From Chloroflexota bacterium (GTDB taxonomy: Bacteria; Chloroflexota; Limnocylindria; QHBO01): a DNA stretch of 64,000 nucleotides. The notes under the pieces are model-generated. The model was not told the origin of the DNA and did no database searches. It worked only from the letters and a program-made list of their open reading frames with translations. Where the stretch lies: NCBI GenBank assembly GCA_025699005.1, contig JAILWI010000005.1:62001-126000 (forward strand). The letters run 5' to 3'. This document shows, piece by piece, positions 7,535 through 16,752 of this stretch. The position numbers and the translations under genes were made by a program. The first letter of the stretch is position 1. Every line of letters starts with the position of its first letter.

Positions 7535-8625
7535 CCAGGCTGCTCGAGGAGGTCGGGTACCCTTCCGACGTGGACATCAGGACCGAGTTTAGCCACATCC
7601 TGGCGGACATCGAGACCGAGATGTCGAGCGTCCTCGACGAGCGTGACGGGCACTCCCGCTCGCTCTACGAGATGCTCGCGTACCACCTCGGGCTCGACGG
7701 GGAGCCGGGGCTGCGCGGCAAGCGCATGCGGCCGCTGCTCGGCGCGCTCGCCTACCAGTCGTTGACCGGCGACTACCGTCCCGCCATGCCCGGCGCCGCC
7801 GCGGTCGAGCTCGGCCACAACTTCAGCCTGGTCCACGACGACATCGAGGACGCCGACGTCGAGCGCCGGCATCGGCCGACGCTCTGGGCGATCTGGGGCA
7901 TCCCGCTCGCGATCAACGCCGGCGATGCGCTGTTCGCCCTCTCGCGACTGGCGCTCTATCGGCTCCTCGCCGACTTCAGCGAGACCCGGGTGCTGGCGCT
8001 CATGCGCGTGTACGACGAGACGTGCCTGGCGCTGTGCGAGGGCCAGTACCTCGATATCAGCTTCGAGCGTCGCGCCGATGTCAGCGTCGAGGGCTACTTC
8101 GAGATGATCGGCAAGAAGACGGCGGCGCTCCTCGCCGCCTCGGTGCAGGCGGGGGCCATCCTGGCAACCGACGATCCGGACGTGATCGAGGCGTACCGCC
8201 GATTCGGGTACGACCTCGGCATGGCCTTCCAGATGGCCGATGACGTGAAGGGCACGTTCTGGTCGTCCACCGAATCGGGCAAGCCCGAGGCGGGCGACGT
8301 GAGAAAGCGCAAGAAGACGCTCCCGCTGGTCTGGGCTCTCGAGCACGCGACGACCGAGGACCGGGATCGCCTGAATGCGATCTACCTCGACGGCATCCGT
8401 GCCACCGACGGCCGGGGACCCGATCCGCAGGGCATCGCCCCGATGAGTGACGACGAGGTGGCCGAGGTCATGGCCATCCTCGAGCGCAGCGGGGCCCGCG
8501 AGCACACGCTGTCGGAGGCGCGTCGCTTCCGGGATCGGGCACTCGAGCAGCTCGACCGGCTCCCGTGTGCCGAATCGGGCAAGCGCGACCTCGCGAACCT
8601 CGTTCGCTCCGTCATCGCGGCCTGA
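7531..8625 (+). CDS. Polyprenyl (geranylgeranyl/farnesyl-type) diphosphate synthetase
   Basis: This trans-prenyltransferase condenses IPP with allylic diphosphates. It has GLRGKRMRPLL (substrate binding), the first Asp-rich motif DDIED after HNFSLVH, and GKKTAALLAASVQAGA. The second motif reads QMADDVKGTFW, so the last Asp of DDxxD is replaced; variants of this kind occur in IdsA-like short-chain enzymes. Phe five residues before the first motif is consistent with a C15-C20 product. The annotated start is GTG 7531, overlapping a possible leader peptide; GTG 7570 (VDIRTEFSH) is an alternative. The tspO gene follows 4 nt after the stop. Product length is inference. Confidence 0.88.
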   Translation: MTRLLEEVGYPSDVDIRTEFSHILADIETEMSSVLDERDGHSRSLYEMLAYHLGLDGEPGLRGKRMRPLLGALAYQSLTGDYRPAMPGAAAVELGHNFSLVHDDIEDADVERRHRPTLWAIWGIPLAINAGDALFALSRLALYRLLADFSETRVLALMRVYDETCLALCEGQYLDISFERRADVSVEGYFEMIGKKTAALLAASVQAGAILATDDPDVIEAYRRFGYDLGMAFQMADDVKGTFWSSTESGKPEAGDVRKRKKTLPLVWALEHATTEDRDRLNAIYLDGIRATDGRGPDPQGIAPMSDDEVAEVMAILERSGAREHTLSEARRFRDRALEQLDRLPCAESGKRDLANLVRSVIAA

Positions 8626-8629
8626 TGCG

Positions 8630-9079
8630 ATGCGTCGCCTGATCGTCTGGCTCATCGCCGCCTTCGTGCCCGCCGCGATCGGCGCCGCGTTCCCGGCACC
8701 TGACTACTACGCGCGGCTGGCGAAGCCGGCGTGGGCACCCCCGCCCTGGCTCTTCGGCCCGGCGTGGACGGTGCTCTACGCGCTCATGGGCGTGGCCGCC
8801 TGGCTCATCGCCCGGCGAGGCGGTACCGGGACGCGCGGCGCGCTCGGCCTGTGGGGAATCCAGCTCGGCCTGAATGCCGCATGGACGCCGATCTTCTTCG
8901 GACTTCGGATCCCGGGCATCGCGTTCGTCGAGATCGCCGTGATGTGGGTCGCGATCGCCGCGACGACGATCGTCTTCCTCGGGCGACGCACGCTCGCTGG
9001 CGCGCTGCTCCTCCCCTACCTGGCGTGGGTGACCTTCGCGGCCGCCCTCAACTTCGAGATCTGGCGCCTCAACCGCTGA
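8630..9079 (+). CDS. tspO: TspO/MBR family membrane protein
   Basis: A five-helix membrane protein of 149 residues related to TspO (CrtK), which binds porphyrins and modulates tetrapyrrole or carotenoid metabolism. The family motif [20 protein letters not shown] (about 32-51) is intact, and [14 protein letters not shown] and [10 protein letters not shown] further mark the family. It starts 4 nt after the polyprenyl synthetase stop and is surely co-transcribed, which supports a link to isoprenoid pigment metabolism. Its 3' end overlaps the convergent CorC/HlyC-type gene by 11 nt. Confidence 0.93.
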   Translation: MRRLIVWLIAAFVPAAIGAAFPAPDYYARLAKPAWAPPPWLFGPAWTVLYALMGVAAWLIARRGGTGTRGALGLWGIQLGLNAAWTPIFFGLRIPGIAFVEIAVMWVAIAATTIVFLGRRTLAGALLLPYLAWVTFAAALNFEIWRLNR

Positions 9080-10484
9080 CGTCGGACGACGCGTCCGGCT
9101 CCGAGGAAACCACCTCGGGGTCGCCCACCTGGATCGCACGTGGGCGCGAGGCGACGACGCGGGCCACGCGGCGCGGTTCGGCCGCCTCGACACGCAGGTT
9201 GACTCCATCCCGGAACGCGATCTCGGCACCGGGCAGCGGGATGCGCCCCACCCGGTGGACGACGAAGCCACCGACCGTGTCGTATGCCTCCTCATCGGGC
9301 TCGTCCTCGTCGCTGAGGTCGAAGAGATCACGCAGGTCGTCCATGCTGACTCGCCCGTCGAGCCGGTACGCATCCTCGTCCTCGGTCGAGATGCTCTCCA
9401 CCATCGGCTCCTCGGAGTCGTACTCGTCCTGGATCTCGCCGACGATCTCCTCGACCACGTCCTCCATGGTCACGAGCCCCGCGGTGCCACCGTACTCGTC
9501 GACCACGATGGCGATGTGGCGTTTCGCGACCTGCATCTCGTGCAGCAGGTCGTCGACCGGCTTCGACTCCGGGACGTAGACCGGTGGACGGACGAGCGCG
9601 CGGATGTCGATCGCCCCGTTGCCCAGGCCGTCGCCCTTGAGGTATGGCAGCAGGTCCTTGGCGTAAAGGATGCCGAGGATGTTGTCGAGGCTCTCGTCGA
9701 AGACCGGGAGCCGCGAGTGCCCGGCCGCGATGATCATGTCGAGCACCTCGTCGAGCGAGTCGTCGACGTTGACGGCGCGGATGCCGATGCGCGGGACCAT
9801 GACCTCGTGGACGCGCTTGTCCCCGAGCTCGATGACCCCGTGAATCATCTCCTTCTCCTCTTCCTCGATCTCACCCTGCTCCGAGCCGGTCTCGACGAGC
9901 ATCTTCAGCTCCTCGGTCGACAGGTAGCCGCCCTGCGGCTTCTCGGTGCCGCCCAGCAGGCGGACGAGCAGCGCGCTGCTGCGGGACACGATCCACACGA
10001 TCGGCGAGAGGAGGCGCTGGATGAGGCCGATGGGTCGCGCCACGACCAGCGCCAGGCGCTCGGGGAAGTTCAGCGCCAGGGTCTTCGGAACGAGCTCGCC
10101 CACGATGATCGAGGCGAGGGCGATGACGAGGGTCATGGTCACGAACGCGATCGTGCCGGCCGACTCCTGGATGAACTCGATCGGCACCAGCCGGATCACG
10201 TCCGCGAGGCCGGCGCTGAAGGCGACGGCACCGACCGCGCCGGACAGGAAGCCCAGGAACGTGATCGCGATCTGGATCGTGGCCAGGAAGCGGCTGGGAT
10301 CCTCGGTCAGCCGGCGGGCCGTGCGGGCCGAGCGGTTGCCGCCCTCCGCCAGCTGGCCGAGGCGGTGCCGCTTGACCGTGATGAGTGCCATCTCGCTGGC
10401 GGCGAAGAAGCCACCGACGAGGATGAGGATGACGACAACCGCGAGGTCGAAGACCGGGTTGCCGGAGGTACTGCTACCGTCCAT
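9069..10484 (-). CDS. CorC/HlyC (CNNM) family membrane protein
   Basis: 471 residues: an N-terminal DUF21 membrane domain of about four helices ([19 protein letters not shown] is the typical start), a CBS pair around residues 215-340 ([20 protein letters not shown] and [19 protein letters not shown]), and a C-terminal CorC_HlyC domain ([28 protein letters not shown]). Bacterial members are Mg2+ (or Co2+) efflux transporters gated by nucleotide binding to CBS; substrate is not provable here. It is the last gene of the tsaE-glmU chain, 11 nt after glmU, and ends tail-to-tail with tspO with an 11-nt overlap. Confidence 0.9.
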   Translation of the reverse strand: MDGSSTSGNPVFDLAVVVILILVGGFFAASEMALITVKRHRLGQLAEGGNRSARTARRLTEDPSRFLATIQIAITFLGFLSGAVGAVAFSAGLADVIRLVPIEFIQESAGTIAFVTMTLVIALASIIVGELVPKTLALNFPERLALVVARPIGLIQRLLSPIVWIVSRSSALLVRLLGGTEKPQGGYLSTEELKMLVETGSEQGEIEEEEKEMIHGVIELGDKRVHEVMVPRIGIRAVNVDDSLDEVLDMIIAAGHSRLPVFDESLDNILGILYAKDLLPYLKGDGLGNGAIDIRALVRPPVYVPESKPVDDLLHEMQVAKRHIAIVVDEYGGTAGLVTMEDVVEEIVGEIQDEYDSEEPMVESISTEDEDAYRLDGRVSMDDLRDLFDLSDEDEPDEEAYDTVGGFVVHRVGRIPLPGAEIAFRDGVNLRVEAAEPRRVARVVASRPRAIQVGDPEVVSSEPDASSDVSG

Positions 10485-10495
10485 CGGGCGGTGTT

Positions 10496-11947
10496 CTATC
10501 CGCCTCCCTGCGAGTTCCGATCCGTCCCGGTCGGGACGGGCGCCGCATCGGCGCTGGGGTCGCCTCCGGCATCAGCCGGTGCTGTGGAGCGGCGACGAAG
10601 CTCGATCGGTCGGGCGGGCATCCCGACCACGGTCTTGCCCGGTGCCACGTCACGCGTGACGACCGCGCCTGCCCCGGTCGTGGCTCCCTCACCGATCGTG
10701 ACCGGTGCCACCATCATCGTGTCGACGCCGAGCTTCACGCGGTCGCCGACGGTGGTCGGGTGCTTCGAGGTGCCGTCGTAGTTGGCGGTGACCGATCCGG
10801 CGCCGATGTTCACGTTCTCGCCGATGTCGGCGTCACCGATGTAGCTGAAGTGGTGCTGCTGGCTGCCGGCGCCGACGCGCGACTTCTTGATCTCGGCGAA
10901 GTTGCCGATGCGGCAGCGCGCCCCGACGTCGGAACCGGGTCGCAGATGCGCGTAGGGGCCGACCTGCGCGTCTTCGGCAACCGACGACTCCTCGAGAACG
11001 CTGGCCCAGACCCGGGTCCGAGGTCCGATGCGCGAGTCGCGCACGTGCGCGTGCGGGCCGACGACCGCGTCCTGCGCGATGACGGTCGCCCCCTCGAGGA
11101 TGGTCCACGGCTCAATTCGGGCGTCCTGCCCGATCTCGACGCCCGCGTCGATGCGGGTCGTGGCGGGGTCGACGATCGTGACGCCGTTGCGCATGTGCTC
11201 TTCTGCGATGCGGCGACGGAGGCGCTCCTCGGCCACGGCCAGCATCACGCGATCGTTGATGCCCATCACGTCGGTCGCATCGGCGACCTCGACGACACGC
11301 ACCTCCCGTCCATCGGCGATGGCCATGGTGACGAGGTCGGTGAGATAGTGCTCGCCCGATGCGGAAGCCGGGACGCGCGCGATGCTGCCGCGCAGCCAGT
11401 CGGCGTCGAACGCGTAGGTGCCGACGTTGACCTCGTCGATGGCACGCGTGGGGCCGTCGGCATCGCGCTCCTCCACGATGGCGGTGACGCCGCCCTCGAG
11501 GTCGCGGACCACGCGGCCATACCCGGTCGGGTCCTCGTGCCGCGCCGATGCCAGCGCGATCGCCGCGCCTCGACGCCGGCGTTCCGCGACGAGGTTTCGG
11601 TACAGCTCCGGGGGCTGGAGCGGGGCGTCGCCCATGGTGACGATGATGTCGGTCGCGGGATCCGTGATCGGCCCGAGCCCGACGCGGACGGCATCGGCCG
11701 TGCCGAGCTGCGGCTCCTGGCGCGCGGTAGTGGCACGTCCGTCGACCGCCGCCTCGACGGCCTCGGCGCCGTGTCCGGTGACCACGACCGGACGCTCGAC
11801 GCCCGCTGCGGACAGCGCGACGAGCACGTGCTCGATGATCGGGCGCCCGGCGAGCGGATGCAGCACCTTCGGGATGCGGGAGCGCATGCGGGTGCCCTGG
11901 CCCGCGGCCAGGACGATGGCCGCGGTGGCGGTCAGTTCTTCAGACAC
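10496..11947 (-). CDS. glmU: Bifunctional GlmU (GlcNAc-1-P uridyltransferase/GlcN-1-P acetyltransferase)
   Basis: Makes UDP-GlcNAc from GlcN-1-P, acetyl-CoA and UTP for peptidoglycan. The N-terminal Rossmann domain has LAAGQGTRMRSRIPKVLHPLAG (split over the nucleotide loop) and TMGDAPLQPP; the C-terminal left-handed beta helix has RPGSDVGARCRIGNFAEIKKS, then HHFSYIGDADIGENVNIGAG with the catalytic His. The usual KVNHLSYIGDA reads QQHHFSYIGDA. The start is GTG 11947; TACCAT lies 8 nt upstream on the minus strand and might be a -10 for a leaderless message. It follows ridA by 34 nt. GlmS and GlmM, the other two enzymes of the pathway, are encoded at 25.6-28.8 kb. Confidence 0.96.
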   Translation of the reverse strand: MSEELTATAAIVLAAGQGTRMRSRIPKVLHPLAGRPIIEHVLVALSAAGVERPVVVTGHGAEAVEAAVDGRATTARQEPQLGTADAVRVGLGPITDPATDIIVTMGDAPLQPPELYRNLVAERRRRGAAIALASARHEDPTGYGRVVRDLEGGVTAIVEERDADGPTRAIDEVNVGTYAFDADWLRGSIARVPASASGEHYLTDLVTMAIADGREVRVVEVADATDVMGINDRVMLAVAEERLRRRIAEEHMRNGVTIVDPATTRIDAGVEIGQDARIEPWTILEGATVIAQDAVVGPHAHVRDSRIGPRTRVWASVLEESSVAEDAQVGPYAHLRPGSDVGARCRIGNFAEIKKSRVGAGSQQHHFSYIGDADIGENVNIGAGSVTANYDGTSKHPTTVGDRVKLGVDTMMVAPVTIGEGATTGAGAVVTRDVAPGKTVVGMPARPIELRRRSTAPADAGGDPSADAAPVPTGTDRNSQGGG

Positions 11948-11981
11948 GTTGCGCGATGGTAGGGGCGGCCCGATCGGAGCG

Positions 11982-12368
11982 TCAACCGGACGTCACGGAA
12001 GCGATCGCCTCGATCTCGACACGCGCGCCCTTGGGCAGATCACGGACGGCGAAGGCGCTGCGTGCGGGGAACGGCTCGGGGACGAGGCGCGCGTACACCT
12101 CGTTCACCGCTGGCCAGTCACCGATGTCGGCGAGATAGACCGTCACCTTGACGAGGCGGCCCATCCCGCTGCCCGCGGCCTCGAGGATCGCCGCCAGGTT
12201 GTGGAGCGCGCGCTCTGCCTGCCCGGCGACGTCCTCGGACACGAACTCCCCGCTCGACGGGTCGAGACCGAGCTGCCCGGCGGTGAAGACGAGATCGCCG
12301 GTGCGGATCGCCTGGCTGTACGGTCCGGCCGCCGCCGGGGCCGCATCGGTGCTGATCGCTTCGCGCAT
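11982..12368 (-). CDS. ridA: RidA family enamine/imine deaminase
   Basis: A 128-residue trimeric Rid protein that hydrolyses reactive 2-aminoacrylate-type enamines. The family pattern is clear: AAGPYSQAIRTGDLVFTAGQ near the N-terminus, RALHNLAAILEAAGSG, VKVTVYLADIGDWPAVNEVY, and the C-terminal GARVEIEAIASV with the conserved catalytic Arg and Glu. It starts 5 nt after the ispE stop. Confidence 0.95.
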   Translation of the reverse strand: MREAISTDAAPAAAGPYSQAIRTGDLVFTAGQLGLDPSSGEFVSEDVAGQAERALHNLAAILEAAGSGMGRLVKVTVYLADIGDWPAVNEVYARLVPEPFPARSAFAVRDLPKGARVEIEAIASVTSG

Positions 12369-12373
12369 GCCCT

Positions 12374-13195
12374 TCAGTCCTCTTCGTTGATGCGCTCGAT
12401 GCTAGCGGCTGCGCCACGGGTGCGCGTGACGTCGACGCGGAGCCCGTCGCGCTGCAGCCGGGCGGCGAGGGCGGCAGTGCGCTCGGGGTCGTCGTCGAGG
12501 CTGAAGATCGTGCTGCCGGAGCCCGTCAGTCGCGGCTCGCCGCCGGCGGCTTCGATCCTCGTGAACAGGTCTTCGAGCTCGGGGCGCAGGCGCCGGGCGG
12601 CTGGCAAGAGGTCATTCTCCGCGGTTCCCCAGTCCGCCGGATGCAGCGCGGCGAACACCGCGGCGGTGCTCATGCCGAACGGCGGATGCACGAGCAGCAC
12701 CTCGCGCCGCGTTGGCTCCACCGGCTCGACCCGCTCGCCGATGCCGCCGACGCGCGCCGCCGGGGTCGCGGCCGCGAAGAACGGCACGTCGGCGCCGATC
12801 GCCGCAAGCCGGTGCAGGTCGTCGGGGGTCGCGACCTCCGTCTCGCCGAGCCACGCGCGGCCGAGGCGCCAGGCCGCGGCCGCATCGGACGAGCCGCCGC
12901 CGAGGCCGGCGGCCACCGGGATCCGCTTCTCGAGCTCGAGTCGCATCGTGTCCGCTCCGGCACCCATGGCGGTCTGGAGCCCGCTCCACGCGAGATTGTG
13001 CGCGCCCGTCGGAACCCGTCCCCCACCGCCGATCTGGCGAAGCCCGCCTCCGCCGTCGGTGAGCACCAGGCCATCGGCCAGCTCGAGGAGCACGAACGTG
13101 CTGTCGAGGAGGTGGTAACCATCGGGACGACGACCGACGACCGTGAGCGTCAGGTTGAGCTTCGCGGGCGCCTCGAGGCGCAGCCGCACCGTCAC
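12374..13195 (-). CDS. ispE: 4-diphosphocytidyl-2-C-methyl-D-erythritol kinase
   Basis: A GHMP-family kinase of the MEP isoprenoid pathway. It carries APAKLNLTLTVVGRRPDGYH at the N-terminus (catalytic Lys) and the ATP loop IPVAAGLGGGSSDAAAAWR with the catalytic Asp. The GTG at 13195 overlaps the rsmA stop as GTGA, giving 273 residues and an N-terminus that fits the family; an ATG 14 codons upstream lies inside rsmA and is rejected. Together with the polyprenyl synthetase at 7.5 kb it shows that isoprenoids are made by the MEP route. The rsmA-ispE order is common in Gram-positive-like bacteria. Confidence 0.95.
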   Translation of the reverse strand: MTVRLRLEAPAKLNLTLTVVGRRPDGYHLLDSTFVLLELADGLVLTDGGGGLRQIGGGGRVPTGAHNLAWSGLQTAMGAGADTMRLELEKRIPVAAGLGGGSSDAAAAWRLGRAWLGETEVATPDDLHRLAAIGADVPFFAAATPAARVGGIGERVEPVEPTRREVLLVHPPFGMSTAAVFAALHPADWGTAENDLLPAARRLRPELEDLFTRIEAAGGEPRLTGSGSTIFSLDDDPERTAALAARLQRDGLRVDVTRTRGAAASIERINEED

Positions 13196-14067
13196 TCGGC
13201 CTCGGCCGGCGCCACGCTGGCCGCCAGGCAGGCCCACTCGTCGACGGTCAGGGTCTGGGGCCGTCGTTCCGGATCCACGCCGCAGCGCGACAGTGCCGCC
13301 TCCACGACCTCACGCTCGACCGGCAGCTCGCGGGACAGGCCGTTGTGGACCTGCTTCCGGCGCTGCCGGAAGCCTGCCTGGACGACTCGGTAGAAGGGCT
13401 CGCGCGTTGGGCCGACGGCAACCGCAGGTCGCTCGCGGGCCCGGAGCCGCAGGACGGCCGAATCGACGTCCGGCGCGGGCTCGAAGGCCGCCGCGGGCAC
13501 GCGGGTCACGACCTCCGCGGTGGCGATGTTCTGCACGAACACCGACAGGTAGCTCATCTGGCCCGGCGGCGCCGCCACTCGCTCGGCGACCTCGAGCTGG
13601 ACGAGCAGGACAGTGAGGTCCGGAGGCCGATCCCCCTCGAGCAGCGCATGGAGCAGCGGGCTGGTGATGTGGTACGGGATGTTGGCGACGACCTTGAACG
13701 GCTGGCCCGGGAACAGCTCCCGGGCGTGGAGGTCGAGGGCATCGGCCTCGACGAGCTCGAAATCGCGGACGGCGTAGAGCTCACGACGCAGGTACTCGGC
13801 GAGGCGCGCATCGAGCTCGACGGCGAGGACCGAGGCGCCGGCGGCGAGGAGGCGACGCGTGAGGACGCCCAGCCCGGGCCCGATCTCGACGACGTTGTCG
13901 CCGGGCTGGAGCTCGGCCGCCTCGACGATCGCGTCGAGCGCCTCGGGGTCGGTGAGGAAGTTCTGGCTCAGGCTCTTGCGGGGCCGCAGCCGCTCGGCGC
14001 CCATGAGCCTGCGGAGCTGTCCGGGCGTCGGAGGTACGAGACGATCCGGCGCGAGGGGATCGCTCAA
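13192..14067 (-). CDS. rsmA: 16S rRNA dimethyladenosine transferase RsmA (KsgA)
   Basis: Dimethylates two adjacent adenines near the 3' end of 16S rRNA using SAM. Motifs: RPRKSLSQNFLTDPEALD (family N-terminus; the usual KSLGQNF reads KSLSQNF), VVEIGPGLGVLTRRLL (SAM motif I) and VANIPYHITSPL (catalytic NIPY). I place the start at TTG 14067, overlapping the tsaD stop as TTGA; this gives 291 residues and the usual 30-40 residues before the conserved block. Met at 14004 would shorten it further. It is coupled to tsaD upstream and ispE downstream. Confidence 0.93.
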   Translation of the reverse strand: MSDPLAPDRLVPPTPGQLRRLMGAERLRPRKSLSQNFLTDPEALDAIVEAAELQPGDNVVEIGPGLGVLTRRLLAAGASVLAVELDARLAEYLRRELYAVRDFELVEADALDLHARELFPGQPFKVVANIPYHITSPLLHALLEGDRPPDLTVLLVQLEVAERVAAPPGQMSYLSVFVQNIATAEVVTRVPAAAFEPAPDVDSAVLRLRARERPAVAVGPTREPFYRVVQAGFRQRRKQVHNGLSRELPVEREVVEAALSRCGVDPERRPQTLTVDEWACLAASVAPAEAE

Positions 14068-15107
14068 CGATCGATCCAGGCCAGGGCCAGGTTCGGGATG
14101 GCCTCGAGCGCCGCATCGGCACGATCGCCGGCGGCGAACCGGAAGCCAGCGGCCGCACCGATCATGGCGCCGTTGTCCGTGCACCATGCCGGGGGCGGTA
14201 CGCGGAGAGAGAGACCATCAGCGCGCAGGCGTTCGTCGAGCGTCGAGCGCAGCGCACGGTTCGCGGCGACGCCACCGCCGAGCGCGACGGAGGCAACGCC
14301 GTGGTCTTGAGCCGCTGCGACAGTCTTCGTGACCAGCGCATCGACCACCGCCTCCTCGAAGGCAGCGGCGATGCCGTCGACCGGGATCGCCTCGCCGCGG
14401 GCGCGGTAGCCCTCGACCTCCCGGAGCACCGCCGTCTTCAGGCCGGAGAAGCTGAAGTCGTACGGCCCCGCCGTCCTGGCCCGGGGAAATCGCGTGGCCG
14501 GTGTCGCACCGGCGGCGGCGGCGCTGATCGCCGGGCCACCCGGATACGGAAGACCCAGGAGCCGGCCGACCTTGTCGAACGCCTCCCCCGCCGCGTCGTC
14601 GACCGTCTGGCCGAGCAGCGTGTAGCGGCCGTGATCCTCCATCAGGACGAGCTGCGTGTGCCCGCCGCTCACGACGAGGCACAGCAGGGGGAACTCCGGC
14701 TCGGAGGGCATCGGATCGCCCGCGGCGACGTCGGTCAGCCAGTTCGCGTAGATGTGGCCCTCGATGTGGTTGACCCCGACGAGGGGCAGGTCGTGGGCGA
14801 CGGCGAGCGCCTTCGCGACGTTCACGCCGACGAGGAGCGAGCCGATGAGTCCCGGCCCGTAGGTCACGGCCACCGCGTCGAGGTCCTCCCAGCGCGCATC
14901 GGCGTCGGCGAGCGCTGCGTCCAGCGTCGGCACGATCCATCGCAGCTGCTGCCGGGCGGCGACCTCGGGCACGATGCCGCCCGTCTCGGCGTGGAGCGCG
15001 ACCTGGGTCGCCACCTGGTTGGTCTCGATCCGCCGCCCGCCCACGACGACCGCCACGCCGGTCTCGTCGCAGGAGGACTCGATCGCCAGGATGCGGGGTC
15101 CGCTCAT
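14064..15107 (-). CDS. tsaD: tRNA t6A37 threonylcarbamoyltransferase TsaD
   Basis: Transfers the threonylcarbamoyl group to A37 of ANN-decoding tRNAs together with TsaB and TsaE, whose genes lie just upstream. The actin-fold ATPase has AIESSCDETGVAVV at the N-terminus, the metal ligands H114 and H118 in GVNHIEGH, and CTDNGAMIG near the C-terminus. Length (347) is normal. The ATG overlaps the rimI stop by 4 nt. TsaC/TsaC2 (first step of the pathway) is not in the window. Confidence 0.97.
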   Translation of the reverse strand: MSGPRILAIESSCDETGVAVVVGGRRIETNQVATQVALHAETGGIVPEVAARQQLRWIVPTLDAALADADARWEDLDAVAVTYGPGLIGSLLVGVNVAKALAVAHDLPLVGVNHIEGHIYANWLTDVAAGDPMPSEPEFPLLCLVVSGGHTQLVLMEDHGRYTLLGQTVDDAAGEAFDKVGRLLGLPYPGGPAISAAAAGATPATRFPRARTAGPYDFSFSGLKTAVLREVEGYRARGEAIPVDGIAAAFEEAVVDALVTKTVAAAQDHGVASVALGGGVAANRALRSTLDERLRADGLSLRVPPPAWCTDNGAMIGAAAGFRFAAGDRADAALEAIPNLALAWIDR

Positions 15108-15616
15108 CCCGCCAGCCGCTCGCGCTCGATGGCGAGGACGCGCCGCATGGCCGGGCCGCTCAGGTCGGGGGTCGTCATGACCAGCGCGTCCTCCCCGTCA
15201 TCGGTGTAGTAGCCCGGACGGCGACCGGCCATCTCGAAGCCGAAGGCCCGGTAGAGATCCTGCGCGGCCGAGTTCGACTCCCGGACCTCGAGCGTCATGC
15301 AGCGCGCGCCGATCGCGATCGACAGCTCGGCGAGGTTGAGGAGCAGCTGCCGGCCGATGCCCTGCCGCCGCCAGTCGGGATGAACGCTGAACGTGGTGAT
15401 GTGCGCCTCATCGACCATGAGCCAGACCCCGGCGAAGCCGACGATTCGATCTCGAGCCCGCGCCACGAGGTAGCGCGCCAGCCGGTTCGAGCGCAGCTCC
15501 TGCTCGAAGGCATATGCGGGCCAGGGCGTGCGGAAGCTGAGCCGCTCGATCTCGTGGACGGCCGGGACGTCCTCGTGACGCATCGGCTCGACGACGACCC
15601 GCGCGATCAGAGCCAC
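15104..15616 (-). CDS. rimI: Ribosomal-protein-alanine N-acetyltransferase RimI
   Basis: A GNAT protein of 170 residues expected to acetylate the N-terminal Ala of S18. It has the acetyl-CoA loop RRQGIGRQLL, then TLEVRESNSAAQDLYRAFGFEMAGRRPGYY, which is typical of RimI. The GTG start at 15616 overlaps the tsaB stop by 10 nt. The tsaB-rimI-tsaD order is a classic arrangement. An alternative is that it acetylates other protein N-termini, as some RimI proteins do. Confidence 0.93.
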   Translation of the reverse strand: MALIARVVVEPMRHEDVPAVHEIERLSFRTPWPAYAFEQELRSNRLARYLVARARDRIVGFAGVWLMVDEAHITTFSVHPDWRRQGIGRQLLLNLAELSIAIGARCMTLEVRESNSAAQDLYRAFGFEMAGRRPGYYTDDGEDALVMTTPDLSGPAMRRVLAIERERLAG

Positions 15617-16233
15617 TTCACGGCCTCCCGGCTTTCCGTCGCCACCCCGCGCGGCGCGCGCAGGTAGATCGGCTCGAGCGTCCGAGGATCGTCGCCGGGC
15701 AATCCACCTTCGAGGCGCGCCGCCGTGCTCGAAGCGATGGCGACGGCGCCGCGCGGTGCCCGCACGTCCTCCAGCCCGAATGCTGCGGCGACCTCGGCGG
15801 CGGCGATCACCGGGCCGAGCGCCGTGAGCGCCTCGCGATCGGCGATCGCCACGTTGTCATCGGCGCGGATGGCGACATAGGCCTCCCGGGCGCCGGCACG
15901 CGCCACGGCGGCATCGGCGGTGTCGTCAGCCTCCACCCAGGCTCGCAGGCTGGGAACGCCGACGAGTGGCACGTCGAGCCCCACCGCCAGCCCCTTCGCC
16001 AGGGCGAGCGCGACGCGGAGGCCCGTGAAGGATCCGGGGCCGATGCCGACGCCGATCGCCGTGGTGTCGTGGAGGCCGCGACCCGAGTCGGCCAGGAGCG
16101 CGAGAAGCCGCGGCAGGAGCTCGGCGGACTGCCGGTGCCCGCTCGTCCACGCGATGTCCGCGATCGGCGACCCGTCCGGCTCGGCCAGGGCCGCCGACAG
16201 GTCCGTGGCGGCACCATCGAACGCGAGGATCAT
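15607..16233 (-). CDS. tsaB: t6A synthesis scaffold protein TsaB
   Basis: An inactive paralogue of TsaD that dimerises with it. The 208-residue protein has MILAFDGAATDLSAAL, GVGIGPGSFTGLRVALALAKGLA and VPLVGVPSLRAW, the TsaB hallmarks. The ATG at 16233 overlaps the tsaE stop by 4 nt; the frame is open further upstream but lacks family sequence there. Confidence 0.94.
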   Translation of the reverse strand: MILAFDGAATDLSAALAEPDGSPIADIAWTSGHRQSAELLPRLLALLADSGRGLHDTTAIGVGIGPGSFTGLRVALALAKGLAVGLDVPLVGVPSLRAWVEADDTADAAVARAGAREAYVAIRADDNVAIADREALTALGPVIAAAEVAAAFGLEDVRAPRGAVAIASSTAARLEGGLPGDDPRTLEPIYLRAPRGVATESREAVKWL

Positions 16234-16727
16234 GATCTTCCGAGAACCCCGTCGGCGAGGCGCGTGTGTCGATCGCCGGATGCGCGCCAGCGCAGGATGC
16301 GGCGGTCGGCATCCTCGGGATCGGCGTCGATGGTGATCTCGAGCCTCTCGTCCGGCAGCCATCCCGCGAGACGGTCGGCCCACTCGATGACGGTGACGCC
16401 ATCGACCTGCCGCTCGTCGATGAGGCCGGCGGCGATCGCGTCCTCGGGATCCTCCAGCCGGTACGCATCGATGTGGTACATCCGCAGCCTGCCGACATGC
16501 TCGTTCATGAGGATGAACGTCGGGCTGTTGACCACGCTGGCGATGCCCAGCCCGCGCGCGACCCCCTTCGCCAGCTGCGTCTTGCCGGCACCCAGCGGAC
16601 CGACGAGCGCCAGCACGGTGCCAGGTTCCGCGACCTCGCCGATGCGGCGCCCGATCTCCTGCGTCGCATCGGCGCTGGCGCTCGATCGGGTGCCTGTCGC
16701 GGGGGACCGGACGGCGGATTGCTCCAT
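16230..16727 (-). CDS. tsaE: t6A synthesis ATPase TsaE
   Basis: A P-loop ATPase that cycles the TsaB-TsaD complex. Walker A is GPLGAGKTQ (43-51); later come NSPTFILMNEH and MYHIDAYRLEDPED, both typical. The ATG at 16727 gives 165 residues; a TATACT element ends 7 nt before it, so the gene probably heads its own transcription unit and may be translated from a leaderless message. The stop of the 344-aa gene lies 25 nt upstream. Confidence 0.93.
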   Translation of the reverse strand: MEQSAVRSPATGTRSSASADATQEIGRRIGEVAEPGTVLALVGPLGAGKTQLAKGVARGLGIASVVNSPTFILMNEHVGRLRMYHIDAYRLEDPEDAIAAGLIDERQVDGVTVIEWADRLAGWLPDERLEITIDADPEDADRRILRWRASGDRHTRLADGVLGRS

Positions 16728-16734
16728 GCCGGCA

Positions 16735-16740
16735 AGTATA
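16735..16740 (-). promoter_or_regulatory. Putative -10 element of tsaE operon
   Basis: TATACT on the minus strand ends 7 nt before the tsaE ATG; a start site at normal distance would fall on or next to the ATG. No good -35 hexamer is seen. The same TATACT element occurs at the strong rpoB, rpsL and infA promoters. Confidence 0.5.
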
Positions 16741-16752
16741 GGAAAGGGCGGC

